The translations under genes were made by a program, and so were the position numbers. Under the pieces are notes generated by a model, which made no database searches, was not told the DNA's origin, and saw nothing but the letters and a program-made list of their open reading frames with translations. Source: Septoria linicola (taxonomy: Eukaryota; Ascomycota; Dothideomycetes; Mycosphaerellales; Mycosphaerellaceae). From it: 64,000 nt of DNA. The stretch covers positions 496,001 to 560,000 of the forward strand of contig CP099419.1 in assembly GCA_024114885.1 (NCBI GenBank). Reading direction: 5' to 3'. This document shows positions 22,355-32,502 of this stretch, piece after piece (the first letter of the stretch is position 1; every line of letters begins with the position of its first letter).

Positions 22355-23353
22355 CTAATCCTCTTCGACCGGAGGCTCATACACACCATCGCGTTGATAT
22401 GATCTGACGACTCTTTGCCACTCGCGATCGTCCTCCTCTTCCTCATCGCTTACATCGTGCCATTCGCGGTCGTTCTTCACTTTCAGCCGACATGATCCCA
22501 TGCTCCCCTTGCCACCGAAGCCTTCGAAGTCAAGGTGCCATTCCAGAGGTAGCATTCCCTTCGGAGCGCCATCAGGACTATTCTCTGCCTCCGAAGAGAC
22601 CCACGTGTAACCAGCCTTGAGAATGACATAGGCTGTCACTGTAAATGTTCCCCAGCCCAGCCGCTTCACCTCGTAGGGAGCACGCTGACGAATGACTCTG
22701 TTTGGTCTGAAGGTTGGATGAAGGACGAGTTGTACTTCTTCGATGATGTCTGTGCGACTCGGCTTGACGAAGAAGGTCCACTCGTGGCTGTTTGCAGTAT
22801 CGCTCTGGACGGCCTGATGGCGATTGCCAACGTAGACTGTGAGCACTTGAATGCTGCCTTGCTCGCCAAGACTATCTTCCTCGTCGATGCTTCGTTCACG
22901 TGTGGCTTTTGGGTAGCTCCGGGCAAGGCGTGCTGCACGTTCTGCATTGAGGTTGGCGATTGTTTTTGTTCTACACATAGGGCATGATGCTTCGACTCCT
23001 GACACTGCGTTGAAAGCCGTGGGTTCTTCGTCGACATCGACGATTTTCATTTGCGAGACCACAGACACATCTGCCCAGTGAGCCATGCACGACTCACACA
23101 TTGTATGGTTGCATGTTGTGGTTACTGGACGGTAGAAGAGCATTTGGCATATCGGACACAAATCATCTTCTGCGATGTCTTCCAGAGCCGCATCTTGCTG
23201 CGTCGCTCTTTCTGGTTGTGTGGTCGGCACTGTCTCTCTCGCTGGGCCCTGCCGCCGTACCTTTTGTACTTTTGGCTCATCTGTTGCTGTGTGGCGATTT
23301 CGCGCCGATCGACGGAGCTGACGGCCTTCTGAAGGTGCCGCTTGGGTAGACAT
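22355..23353 (-). CDS. RING finger-YEATS domain protein (332 aa)
   Basis: The N-terminus is basic and disordered. A RING-type finger follows at about residues 66-127 with C66-x2-C69, C81-x-H83, C86-x2-C89 and a distant C124-x2-C127 pair, separated by a 34-residue loop. The second half (about 168-290) fits a YEATS fold, with the conserved H-x-W-x-F block (HEWTFFV, 190-196), LHPTF (211-215) and GWGTF (233-237). YEATS domains read acetylated or crotonylated lysines on histones, and RING domains recruit E2 ubiquitin enzymes. Combining the two suggests a chromatin-reading ubiquitin ligase in the nucleus, which is inference. The acidic tail has an EEEEDD run. The frame runs 110 codons further upstream, but ATG 23353 is preferred because the extension lacks protein-like character. 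No introns. Confidence 0.75.
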   Translation of the reverse strand: MSTQAAPSEGRQLRRSARNRHTATDEPKVQKVRRQGPARETVPTTQPERATQQDAALEDIAEDDLCPICQMLFYRPVTTTCNHTMCESCMAHWADVSVVSQMKIVDVDEEPTAFNAVSGVEASCPMCRTKTIANLNAERAARLARSYPKATRERSIDEEDSLGEQGSIQVLTVYVGNRHQAVQSDTANSHEWTFFVKPSRTDIIEEVQLVLHPTFRPNRVIRQRAPYEVKRLGWGTFTVTAYVILKAGYTWVSSEAENSPDGAPKGMLPLEWHLDFEGFGGKGSMGSCRLKVKNDREWHDVSDEEEEDDREWQRVVRSYQRDGVYEPPVEED

Positions 23354-24064
23354 GTGTCTTGACACAACAATCGTGATGATGATGGGGCAGAAATGACTAT
23401 GCTGCAATTGATCGAGATGGCAGATGAGAATATGTTCTGCAGGTCGGCACAGCACGCCAAGGCATGCATTGTTTACCGGCTTATCGATAAAGAGACAGCT
23501 GCCTGCTGGACGGCTCGCAATCGGCTGTAGACTTTTGACCTGCATATACAGCCGTACGGGAAGGTGGAGAACTGTAAAGCCATTACCGTAGGCCTGAGGC
23601 AGAAGCACACGATGAGAAGAATGGGCGGCACTCTTGAGCAGCATTTGAGCAGCACTGCGACCTGCACTTGACAGGTGCTTCATGCCTTCTACCAGATTGA
23701 TTGGATGTAAGCTTTCGCGAAGGATACAACCTCGAGCAGGGCGGGCGGCTGAGAAGCACGCTTTTGTCGGCGATTGGTCGCCCCAGCAGTGGACCGGTGT
23801 GAGAGAGGATCCGCCCAGACTGGCGCCGAAGATCCAGGCAGCAGACGTGTTCTATGGCGTGTCCATGTCCATTGTCAGCATCGTCTTTCGTCTGGTATCG
23901 TGCCAGTGCATATTTACAAGGCTGTGGTTACGTTGAACGCCAAATCCTAGCCTTGTGCACCCTTGAGTCGCCTGACACGAGACAAACATTGAGCCAACCA
24001 GTAGGCTGAGACGCCGCTGCGGCGAGGCTCTGTACCCCAACATCCAGCCTTCTGTGATCCAAAG
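23354..24064. other. Intergenic region between divergent genes
   Basis: This 0.7 kb separates the RING-YEATS gene (leftward) from the C2H2 gene (rightward), so it probably holds both promoters. Short frames occur but none has domain content. No RNA gene is seen. Confidence 0.4.
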
Positions 24065-24925
24065 ATGTACGACCAGAACACCAACGGCAGCGAACCTGAT
24101 ACGATTGATTACCTCAGAAGAGAAGGCTTTCCAACCAGGCCTGTAGAAGTACGAGATGCAGAGGAGGGGCATGAGCTGCAAGGCTCCACGCTACCTGAGC
24201 CCAGTCGAAAGCGAAGGCGTGGTTGGAGCCCAGGCTGCGCTGTGCTGTTTCGAGGCTTGTCCTCAGGGCGGCTCTGCTCCGAGGACCCCGAGTCAGACGA
24301 GGCTGACTCTGATGATGATCTTGTATCTTGCTCTTCGGAGGCTGGATCGGAAGATGCGCATGCCATGTCTCAATCAAGTTCGCCCGCGAAGGCAGGAGAT
24401 CATAGCTCGCCTCCAAGTCCTGCGACCACTCTGTTGAGTGACGATCATGGGAGCACTGTTGTGGAGTCCATTGAGCGAGCGGAGTGGCCAGAAACGCCTA
24501 TCGATGCACGTCAAATGTCGATTACGCTAGAGTCGGAGCTCAGCCAAGTGGCAGGTCCTGCGTTTGGCCATAGCCAGCCAGTCGCGGACGAAGACGATGA
24601 CCAACCGCAAAGTCGCAGATCGCCGACACCGCCCGACCGGTGGAGATGCAGATATCAAGGGTGCAGCGCTGGGCTGTTCAAGTCGAAATTCCAGTATGAC
24701 AGCCACATAGTGAAGCACAGTCCGGACCGTGGCTATCATTGCGACCACGAAGGATGTGGCAAAAGCTACCGGCGGAAGAACGAACTCGCCAGACATACGA
24801 GATCTGTCCATGAGAGGAACGGCCGCACATGTCCACATTGTGACACAGAGCATGCTTTCGCGCGGCTCGACACCCTCAAACGTCACATTCGACGCGTACA
24901 TCCAGACAGAGCCCACGCGGAGTGA
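24065..24925 (+). CDS. C2H2 zinc-finger protein, probable transcription factor (286 aa)
   Basis: An intronless frame. Residues 1-190 are disordered, Ser/Asp/Glu-rich, with a basic patch SRKRRRGW at 47-54 that could be a nuclear signal. Three C2H2-type fingers are packed at the C-terminus. Finger 1 (195-218) has C-x4-C and ends H-x3-H. Finger 2 (226-249) has C-x4-C and R-x2-H-x4-H. Finger 3 (256-279) has C-x2-C and K-R-H-x4-H. This layout is typical of fungal C2H2 DNA-binding regulators. The stop codon lies 15 bp from the stop of the convergent protease gene. Target genes cannot be inferred. Confidence 0.8.
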   Translation: MYDQNTNGSEPDTIDYLRREGFPTRPVEVRDAEEGHELQGSTLPEPSRKRRRGWSPGCAVLFRGLSSGRLCSEDPESDEADSDDDLVSCSSEAGSEDAHAMSQSSSPAKAGDHSSPPSPATTLLSDDHGSTVVESIERAEWPETPIDARQMSITLESELSQVAGPAFGHSQPVADEDDDQPQSRRSPTPPDRWRCRYQGCSAGLFKSKFQYDSHIVKHSPDRGYHCDHEGCGKSYRRKNELARHTRSVHERNGRTCPHCDTEHAFARLDTLKRHIRRVHPDRAHAE

Positions 24926-24940
24926 TATTAGAGTGTCATC

Positions 24941-26000
24941 TCAGAGGATAACTGGGTCATCGACGGACCCGGACGGAGGCTGCTCCTCGCAGTGCTGAGT
25001 CAGGAAAGCCCTGATTGCCTCCCAAGCCACGCCTCTTCTCATACCAGTTTCATCATCCCAACTCGAATGGCAGCCCAGTAGGCTTCCATTCTTTGCATCA
25101 AGCAGAGGAGCTCCCGAATGGCCCCAGTATGTCCTGACGTCCCGTCAGATTTCATGATGGAATAAGTGGGTCTCAGACTTACCAGCAGTCGTGTTTGAGC
25201 GCCCCAATCTCTGAGTTGTCCTGTACGTCCTGGCTTTTGTCAAGTCCTCGGAACCGGCCTTCAGAGATGTGCAAGATATCGAAGTTCGTGGCAACGCCTT
25301 CCTGGTCAGTCTCAAGATTTTCAGCGCCAGGATTGCCGATACAAAGCAAGGATGTTCTGAGCTTGGGAGGCTCGGCCGCAAGGCGGATATACGGGAATGG
25401 CGTGTCCTCGAGGTGGGCTGGAGCCACCGTGATCTGCAAAAGTGCTAGGTCGCGCTGTGCATCCCAGACAAGAGGTTTTGCTCGTACCGGATCTCCGTTC
25501 GAGAAGAGGAGCCAGCGTTCTACCTTGGGATCGTACTCGTTCGCAGACTCAGCGATGCAATGTGCACAGGTGAGAATCAGTCCAGATTGGGATATGCAGA
25601 ACGCGGTCGATGAGCCAGACCAGACGAAAAGAAGCGTCGCAGATGCTGCTTCTGCTATGGATGGGGAGGATGATTGACTCGATCTGATGAAGGAAGGGAT
25701 CTGCGAGGTGGGCTGACGAAGCTTGTCTTGCTTAAAGCGTAGTGCCTGTATATCTGCTTTGGGCAACCGCCGAAGAGCCTTGTTCAGCATCTCGTCATCC
25801 AAATACCGTAACTTCGAAGTGGTTGATCTTGGTTTCCAGTGAGGATGCGAAGAAACTGATTGGGACACCGTTGGTGGGAAGTCTGAAGATGTCTCGAGCC
25901 TCGGCGCTCTGGAAGTAGCCCTAGTCGTTCTCATAGTCGTGATGATGTGAGATGGTCGCAAGTGTGCAAAAGCACATGAAGTACGTCTGAACATGACCAT
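24941..26000 (-). CDS. Trypsin-fold (HtrA-like) serine protease, 336 aa, one intron
   Basis: The exons are 26000-25183 and 25133-24941 on the minus strand. The 49-bp intron (GTAAGT...CAG) restores the frame and brings in the catalytic serine. The triad is readable: H147 in LTCAHCI, D184 in RDLALLQI and S279 in GHSGAPL. This matches the chymotrypsin/HtrA fold (S1 family), with GNP before the oxyanion region. The first ~60 residues are rich in Arg, Ser and Thr and almost free of acids, so a mitochondrial presequence is possible. The start may be Met1, Met3 or Met23. No PDZ domain is visible. Role: probably intracellular protein quality control or processing, inferred from the fold only. Confidence 0.75.
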
Positions 26001-26532
26001 GACCCGTGCTGTTGCCTGGTCGACCTCGCCGAGCTAGCCAATCATATGCCTTTGGCAGAAGCCGTCTTCAAGTACTTTGCTGCTACATTCAGCTCGTGAG
26101 TCGGATTCGAGCAGTACAAGATGTCCCTAATCATCGAAGATCTGCACAGCCCGTTTACAGCCTTTCGCTGCGCGATAGCGAGAGATGCGATGGTGGTTGC
26201 AGTGTGAAAGGCGGAGCAATTCAGGACACTAGAGTAGGTTTCTGGATCAGTATTGATGTGACCGGCTGCTGTAAGCTACTGCAAGCGCTCATTTCTTCCT
26301 GACTGCATAGGAAAATGTGCCGTAGGCCAAAAGCCTCGAGAGACTGATTGAGAAGTTACGTTCCCTGCACGCCATCAGAACCGGTGTTGCGGGCAAGAAA
26401 CATCGTGCTGGGCCGGGGACGACAATACGGTCTGGTTCGGTTGGGGCCTCGATGGAAGGCACACTCTCCACATGCCTCGAAGTGGGCATGAAAATCTGGC
26501 TGCTCGCGCGGATTTTCCTTTAGGATGGCATC
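26001..26532. other. Intergenic, nothing recognised
   Basis: The region lies upstream of the protease gene and downstream of the 2EXR gene, both of which point left. Short overlapping frames only. Confidence 0.35.
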
Positions 26533-27324
26533 TTACCATGCTATACCATTCCTTGAACACAGGCCAGGTTTGAACTCCTCGATGATTTGGAATAAGTCCA
26601 TAATGTCGGTGACACTCAGGGGTCTACCCGCGGTCAGTATATTGAGTGCTTCCAGGCAGACATTAAGATGGTTCTCAGCACGGCGGAAAGCTTGTTCAAT
26701 CGTGTAGCCAATTGGAGCATCGAGTGCTAATTCATACTCGAATGACCGGTTTCTGCGCATAGTGTAGTCGATACGGGGGTTGAATTTGTTGTTGATGTTG
26801 TAGGTAATCGTAAAATTGTTATGATAAAATATCAAGCGGCGCAGCCTGGCAGCGTTTTCATCGCCGAGCGCCGCGACCCAATTCGTGAAGATGTCACATG
26901 TGCTCCATGACTTTGGGTACGCTTTCATCCACCCACGGAGGTCAATGAGCCAGTTCCCCTCGCCGTAGAAGACATCTAGGCTCTCTCGACGGGTCTGTCG
27001 ACAAAGTCTTGACGCGTTTGGCTGCTGGAGCAATTCTGGCATCTGGCAGATGTCCACCCATTTGTAGGGACAGGCATAGCGATAAATCATGTCCCTGACT
27101 TCTCGTGGCAGCTCAAGGAAACCTGATCGCGCAGCGGATGATGTCGGAGTCGCCATGATTGCCGAATGATCTGTGAGCAAACAAGACGAAGAATGTTTGG
27201 AGACGATATCCCAGGCACCTTGAGTGGACCCGCCTGACTCAGCAGCTGCCAAGTCACAATTATCTTCTGCATCTCGTGCAACTGCCTCTGCTGGCCGCTT
27301 TTTGCGTCTGCTCATCACGAGCAT
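26533..27324 (-). CDS. 2EXR / F-box-like domain protein (up to 263 aa)
   Basis: The hallmark is FLELPREVRDMIYRYA at about residues 69-84, the start of the 2EXR/F-box-like module common in Pezizomycotina. It is followed by the usual pattern of leucines and R-Q-x-R-x-E (RQTRRESLDVFYGEGNW), then an antiparallel-looking segment. These proteins are abundant in Dothideomycetes, and their biochemical role is mostly unknown. F-box members would recruit substrates to SCF ubiquitin ligases. The start is uncertain: Met1 or Met4 gives an N-terminal basic tail (MSRRKKRP), whereas Met57 (ATG at 27156) would begin just before the domain, as in many family members. Confidence 0.65.
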   Translation of the reverse strand: MLVMSRRKKRPAEAVARDAEDNCDLAAAESGGSTQGAWDIVSKHSSSCLLTDHSAIMATPTSSAARSGFLELPREVRDMIYRYACPYKWVDICQMPELLQQPNASRLCRQTRRESLDVFYGEGNWLIDLRGWMKAYPKSWSTCDIFTNWVAALGDENAARLRRLIFYHNNFTITYNINNKFNPRIDYTMRRNRSFEYELALDAPIGYTIEQAFRRAENHLNVCLEALNILTAGRPLSVTDIMDLFQIIEEFKPGLCSRNGIAW

Positions 27325-28065
27325 ACACTGGACCTGTAATGTGTCTGTCTACACCGAGAGTAATATCAGACGCTGATTGACCCAGTTGTTGGAGAATGAT
27401 GGCAGCGGCACTAACTACTCCTCCACAAAGCACGTCCCCCCAAGGAACGCGAGACGAACCTGACACAACATCTGCCAAAGTTCACGGATGGGCTATGCTG
27501 TCCTTGATGACGAGCAGACTCCGTGTCTTCGGCCCCTACTGAATGTCGGCAAGACTAGCATTCCCGTGACTGTGTAGTGCAATGCTCTGCCCAAGAGTCA
27601 GCCCTGGTGCGCATGTTGTCCGCAGCGACCGCCATCCATCATCCTTCGTGTCGGGCTCTCGCAATGCTTATGAAAGCGTGCATAGAAAGGCTGACTGACG
27701 AGTAACGCACCTGATGAATATACAAGTCCTGTCAATTGACAAGCTCACTGACTAATGCAGGATCAACTCATACCTCCTATCCTGGAATTCTACGTACGGC
27801 CCAACGTGGGATCTGGGGACGCTCTTTACAAGTGCGCAGGAAACTCCATATCCTCTAATTCAGCAGTGGTACAAAGGAACCCTTCAACACAGATCCGGCC
27901 ATTCCCAGCTACAACCATATCAAAGAAGCGAACGAGAACAAAGACCGTGTATTTCAGCACTCTTGGTGATCGCAGCACACTAAGCTCGGAACGCCGAAAC
28001 TTGGTTCTCTACTCTTCTTCCCGCTGTCAGTTTCTGTCCATCCGAAGGTGTAAACTCGAGTCGCA
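27325..28065. other. Intergenic between divergent genes
   Basis: It holds the upstream regions of the 2EXR gene (leftward) and the kinase gene (rightward). A 110-codon frame at 27755-28087 runs into the kinase start and looks fortuitous. Confidence 0.35.
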
Positions 28066-30789
28066 ATGTCGCAACCCGTGCAGGTGAGGCGAGCGGGCAG
28101 AAATGGCAAGCGAAAGTCAGAGGAGCAGCACTCTGAACCTTCTCCTCTGTCCAGGCGCAGGACGCGCTCCCTTGACGGTGGTATCTCGCAGCAGGCTACA
28201 GCAGGGTCAGGTCAGCTTCGCTCGGATGCCGAAGTCGATGCAGCACCACCCGCGCCGATCGGCCTACTTCCTGAACCTCAGATGAATGTAGCACCACCTG
28301 CGCCAACCGATGGACCTTCTAAGACCACAGAAGAGACTTGGCAGGCGAAACTCTGGACTATAGCAGATCTGATCGAAACCACGCCTCTAGGCAAACACGA
28401 CAGGCTATGGTCTTCGTTTGCAAATTACTTTCCGGAGTTCAGTGTGCTCGAATGGAGGAAGAAATACTATGGCGAAATCCGACCTGTCTTCCTTTGCTCA
28501 TATGCATGGGACGACGCCATCAAGAACGCCAGTGATTTGGACTCTGCCCAAGCACTTAAATATGGCCACACGCTCATGGTCCGTGCCGTACAAGGCGGTC
28601 AACTCAAGCGTGGCATCCCGCCTTCTGATTTTCTCCCTGAGAAAGGCTGGTATGAAGCCATACTTGATGGACCCGCGGAGGATGTAGAGAGTCGTGTGCA
28701 ATTACGACAGCGCATGCGAGATGATGTCGAAGCTGGCAAATTGGCAAGCATCACTGATCGCTCAGAGTACCTCCGTCATGCTGAATGGGAATCGTACGCC
28801 AACGAGCAAGAAGATGAAGACGAGGTGCAAGACCGGGTAAACGAGCTGTATAAGGAGATGGAAAGTCGTGTCCTGGTCGGCGAGTCTCCATATACCCCAG
28901 ACCAGTACCTCTTCGCAGATGAGTGGGCCGCCGAGATCGCACCATTGATGGATGAAGACAGTATCGACGCGATGACAGAGATATTCGAGCAGATGGTGGT
29001 CGGCGTTCTGTATAATTCCAGCAGCTCATACAGTCCAGATCAGCTTTTCAAGCGTGCCGTTTGGACCGATGCCCGCGGGCGCCTCCCAACAGTCGAGCTG
29101 CAAGAGCGCCACGATCAGCTGTGGGACCAGTGTCGAAACAAGGCCATTTTGAGTAGAGGTGAAGAAGGGATGGATCACCCAAGCCGAGCATGGTTCAATT
29201 ACGACTGGGCGCTACTCGAAGAGGACTGCGGCACGTTAGCGACGGTGAAAGAGTTGCGTGATCTAGCACAACAAGATGTCGAGACGTACTTTGACGAGTT
29301 TGAACTTGTTCACCTTCCAGGCAGGAAACCAGATGAAATGTCAGTCGGGGCTTTCCTTGAGCAAGTGAGGTTACACATCTGGACTCAGCGACGCTTGAAG
29401 GCAGACAATGCTTGGCTGGAGAAAATCAATCAAACAGAAAACATCACAGGGAAGTGGAACTGGCTGAATTCCTGGCAGGAAATGCGTGATCGGCACATGC
29501 AAGGAGAGCCTCTCTATCGCCCGCAGAATATTCCTGTACCACCGCTCGATTTAGCCGCGCAGGCAAGACAGATCGGCTCAGGTCTAGACGGCCACTGGCT
29601 ATGTCGCGGGGTGCTTGGCCAAGGCTCATACGGCGTCGCGACAATCTGGGTGAGAGTCGACAGCCATGGCAGGGTCATCGACCATGAAGTACTCAAGGAT
29701 ACATATATGGAGGACTCTCTCGAGCGCAACACTTGGGATGATCCCTTCCTATGGGACGGACCAGTCGCAGATCGGATTCCGCTGGAGTGGACGCTTGTGC
29801 GTGAATTGAGATGCATCCCAGAAAGCGAGAATATTGTCGAGTATCACGCCAAGATGATCTTCGAGGACTTGCGCATGTACAGGTGAGCGATAACGCGATT
29901 ACTGGCTTTGGCTACAGACGTACTAACCTCTCTTGCAGAATCTACATGGAGTACGGAGATCACGGTACTTTGTTCGATCTACTCAGCAAATACCTTGACT
30001 TTGGCAAAGCGGCTGCCATAGATCAAAGTGGTAACACTTTACCAAAGTGAGTCTGATGTATTGCACTCGCCTTATGCGTACTAACACCGCCACAGCAACA
30101 TCCCACTCCGCCTCGCCTGGTCCATTTTCGCAGAACTCGCCAAAGCCCTCTTCCTCGCACACAAAGGCCGCAACCCGGAGCAAGCCCCACTCCTAGACTA
30201 CGACCCTATCGTGCACCGCGACATCAAAGGAGCCAACATCTTCCTCGCCTCCCGCCCACCAGCCCTCTCCGGCACCTGGCCTGACCTCCCCATCCTCAAA
30301 CTCGCAGACTGGGGCCTCGCCTCCCGCAAAAGCAACACCGAATTCATGAAATGGGTTTGCGGCACAAAAGGCTACATGGCCCCCGAACAATGCCACTACG
30401 ACGACGAAGCGCGCGCTCAATACTCCATCCAGCCCGTCAGCGAGAAATCCGACATCTACGCCATCGGCTGTGTCATGCTCAGTCTCCTAAACCTTGACCC
30501 CGCGCCAGAGCAGTATACATACGAGCAAGAAGATCGAGAATGGAAACTCACGCATCCGAATATGGATGTGTATGCGCGGACGCCAATGTTGATGGATTTG
30601 ATTCAGGATTGTTTGAAGAAGGATCCGAGTGAAAGGCCCTCGGCGGAGAAATTGTTGGCTATGATCGAGGTTTTGATAGAAAACACGGTGGGGCTGGAGG
30701 AGGGGCAGTTGTCGTTGAATAAGAGAGGGAGAGAGGAAGGGGAGATTTTGTTGTGGGAAGATAGCAAGTATTTGAAGTGGGCGAGATAG
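28066..30789 (+). CDS. Protein kinase with N-terminal 46-residue repeat array (872 aa, two introns)
   Basis: The exons are 28066-29882, 29939-30046 and 30096-30789. The introns (56 and 49 bp) have GTGAGC/GTGAGT donors and CTAAC branch points and keep the phase. The C-terminal kinase domain shows the glycine loop LGQGSYGV at 517-524, a candidate VAIK lysine at K544, a candidate helix-C Glu at E580, the catalytic HRDIKGAN at 682-689, DWG instead of DFG at 713-715 and APE at 737-739. A C-terminal tail follows. Residues 1-90 are disordered with a nuclear-type basic patch. Residues 130-500 form helical repeats with Trp at 148, 195, 241, 287 and 333, about 46 residues apart, several carrying the motif S-x-Y-[ST]-P-D-Q. 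All catalytic positions are present, so it is probably active. Its pathway is unknown. Best described as a fungal Ser/Thr kinase of an uncharacterised architecture. Confidence 0.85.
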
Positions 30790-31489
30790 GTAGGATTCTG
30801 CAAATGGCAGGTTGTATGGTAAGTGTTGATCGCGTGTCCTTGTTGGGAATGAGGTCTCGTGTTGCTGTCTTGTTGTTCTCTCGCGGGTGAACTATTTGAA
30901 GAAGGTTTTCGTAGAGCAGTCATTTCTGGGCGGTATATGTTCTTGCGGCGAGTCCTTGGTTTCTTCTCCGCTTGAAAGTTTCACCATTGTTCCAGGACTG
31001 CCACAGAAAGGAGGATTTCTGCGTGTAAATGACGAGGACAGGTGTAGGGCCCGTTGTGAAGAGTTAGGAAGTCTTTGGCGTCCACTTGTACTTTCGGCTA
31101 CAGACCTACTGTTAGTCGTGCTGGATTAGCCGCCCAGCATATTCCCCGCGATGACTACTGTTCATGGTAGGTCGTGTTGTCTGAGCCGGCAAAGAGATAT
31201 TCATACTAGTTGTACAGCAAGAGCGGCTGACCTCAATTCAGTATTTTCAACCCTTGAAACTGTGCCATGTCTCCTTCAGGCTAGATTTCTATGCCAGCAT
31301 GCCAGCGTATGACCATATTCTCTCTGCCGAGCTCTGCCTCAGACTGCAGTGCGACATGTCATCTCCATCTATGCGCCTCGTCCTGAAGCCTCGCAGTCAA
31401 GTATGCGCTTGCCGGTATCCTATATTCCAGGTCGTCGCGACCATCTATCATGTGTGATCCTGCCTATCATATCCAAGCTCTTTCTGAGC
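30790..31489. other. Intergenic, nothing recognised
   Basis: A 0.7-kb gap between the convergent kinase and APRT genes, presumably both 3' regions. No domain-bearing frame and no RNA gene seen. Confidence 0.35.
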
Positions 31490-32338
31490 TCACTTTGAGC
31501 TGTTCAATGCCTCGTCCTGGCCACTGAAGAGGGTGTGCACTGGTGCGTTGAGCTTCTCTCTACCCTTGAGGAAGTCCAGCTCCATGAGGAATACGAATCC
31601 AAGAAGATCTCCTCCGAGGTTCGACACGAGATTGCCGGCTGCTGCTGCGCTTCCGCCTGTCACATGCTGTTAGCTGACCCCATGCGCCAGAGCTTTTCAA
31701 CTCAACTCACCAGTCGCAATGATATCGTCCACAATCACAACCTTCGCACCCTTCTTTACTGCATCGCCCTGCATCTGGAAGAAATCCGTGCCGTACTCCT
31801 TCTCATAGCCCTCAGTCACACACTCGCCAGGCAGCTTGCCCTGCTTCCTGACGGGCACAAACCCAGCGCCCAACCTCAACGCCAACGTAGGACCAAACAA
31901 GAAGCCTCTGCTCTCCAAGCCCACGATCACGTCAATGCCATGATCCTTGCCAAAAGTCTCCAAGAATTGCAGCTCCAAGGCCGTGATAAGATCCTGGTGG
32001 AGTTCGGGGTTGCTGAAAAGTGGCATGATGTCCTCGAATAAGATTCCTGGGCTCGGAAAGTCCGGGAATTGTCGTAGGCCATTCTTGAGCTTTACTTTAA
32101 GACTGGCGAGTTGGGAGGAACTGGAGGCAGAGGAGGTGGGGAGTCCTCTTTCGGAGGCATCGTGGGACGTCTTGACTCTCTTGGGAGTGGTTGTTGCTGC
32201 AGCAGTTGGGTCGGGAGCAGATGGTGGAGGGTGAGCAGAGGTGGAGGCTACGTCGGCTTGGTTGTTGGTCGTGTTCCCGGGCGTCTGTTGGGCAGCGTGG
32301 GTTGCGTTGACGTGGGAGGCGGGAGGTGCTCCGGACAT
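31490..32338 (-). CDS. apt1: Adenine phosphoribosyltransferase (264 aa, one intron)
   Basis: The exons are 32338-31711 and 31656-31490 on the minus strand. The 54-bp intron (GTGAGT...CAG) falls inside the PRPP-binding loop. The enzyme converts adenine plus PRPP to AMP and pyrophosphate (purine salvage, cytosol). Diagnostic pieces are the APRT start FPDFPSPGILFEDI (about 92-105), GLESRGFLFG (about 142-151), KQGKLPGE (about 166-173) and the PRPP motif VVIVDDIIATGGSA spanning the splice site. The family is normally about 180 aa. Here a 70-80-residue Ala/Ser/Thr/Pro-rich, disordered N-terminal extension is added, with no other Met that could start the protein before the catalytic domain. The tail SGQDEALNS fits fungal APRT. 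Confidence 0.93.
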
Positions 32339-32395
32339 GGTGAGAGAGGAAGAGAGGAGAAGAGAGAGAGAGAGAGGAAGAGGGAGGAGGGTTGG
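32339..32395. repeat. Pyrimidine-rich (CT)n tract in the APRT 5' leader
   Basis: On the plus strand this is an almost unbroken GA/GGA run. On the coding (minus) strand it is a CT tract directly ahead of the ATG, a frequent core-promoter or 5'UTR feature of highly expressed fungal housekeeping genes. Confidence 0.55.
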
Positions 32396-32466
32396 GAAGA
32401 AGTAAGCAAGGATTGATCAATCGACACCGTGTAGTGTCAGATAGGCAGACACACAAAGAGAGTCAG

Positions 32467-32502
32467 GCACACACGCACGCACACGCACACGCACACAGAC
32501 AC
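32467..32502. repeat. CA/CG-interrupted dinucleotide microsatellite
   Basis: The run alternates CACACG and CACGCACA units over about 35 bp, upstream of the APRT gene. It is probably length-polymorphic. Confidence 0.6.

Noticed and set aside
21338..22446. Several overlapping frames on both strands (including 241 codons on minus)
   Set aside because: Antisense or out-of-frame shadows of the hypothetical gene at 21760-22323.
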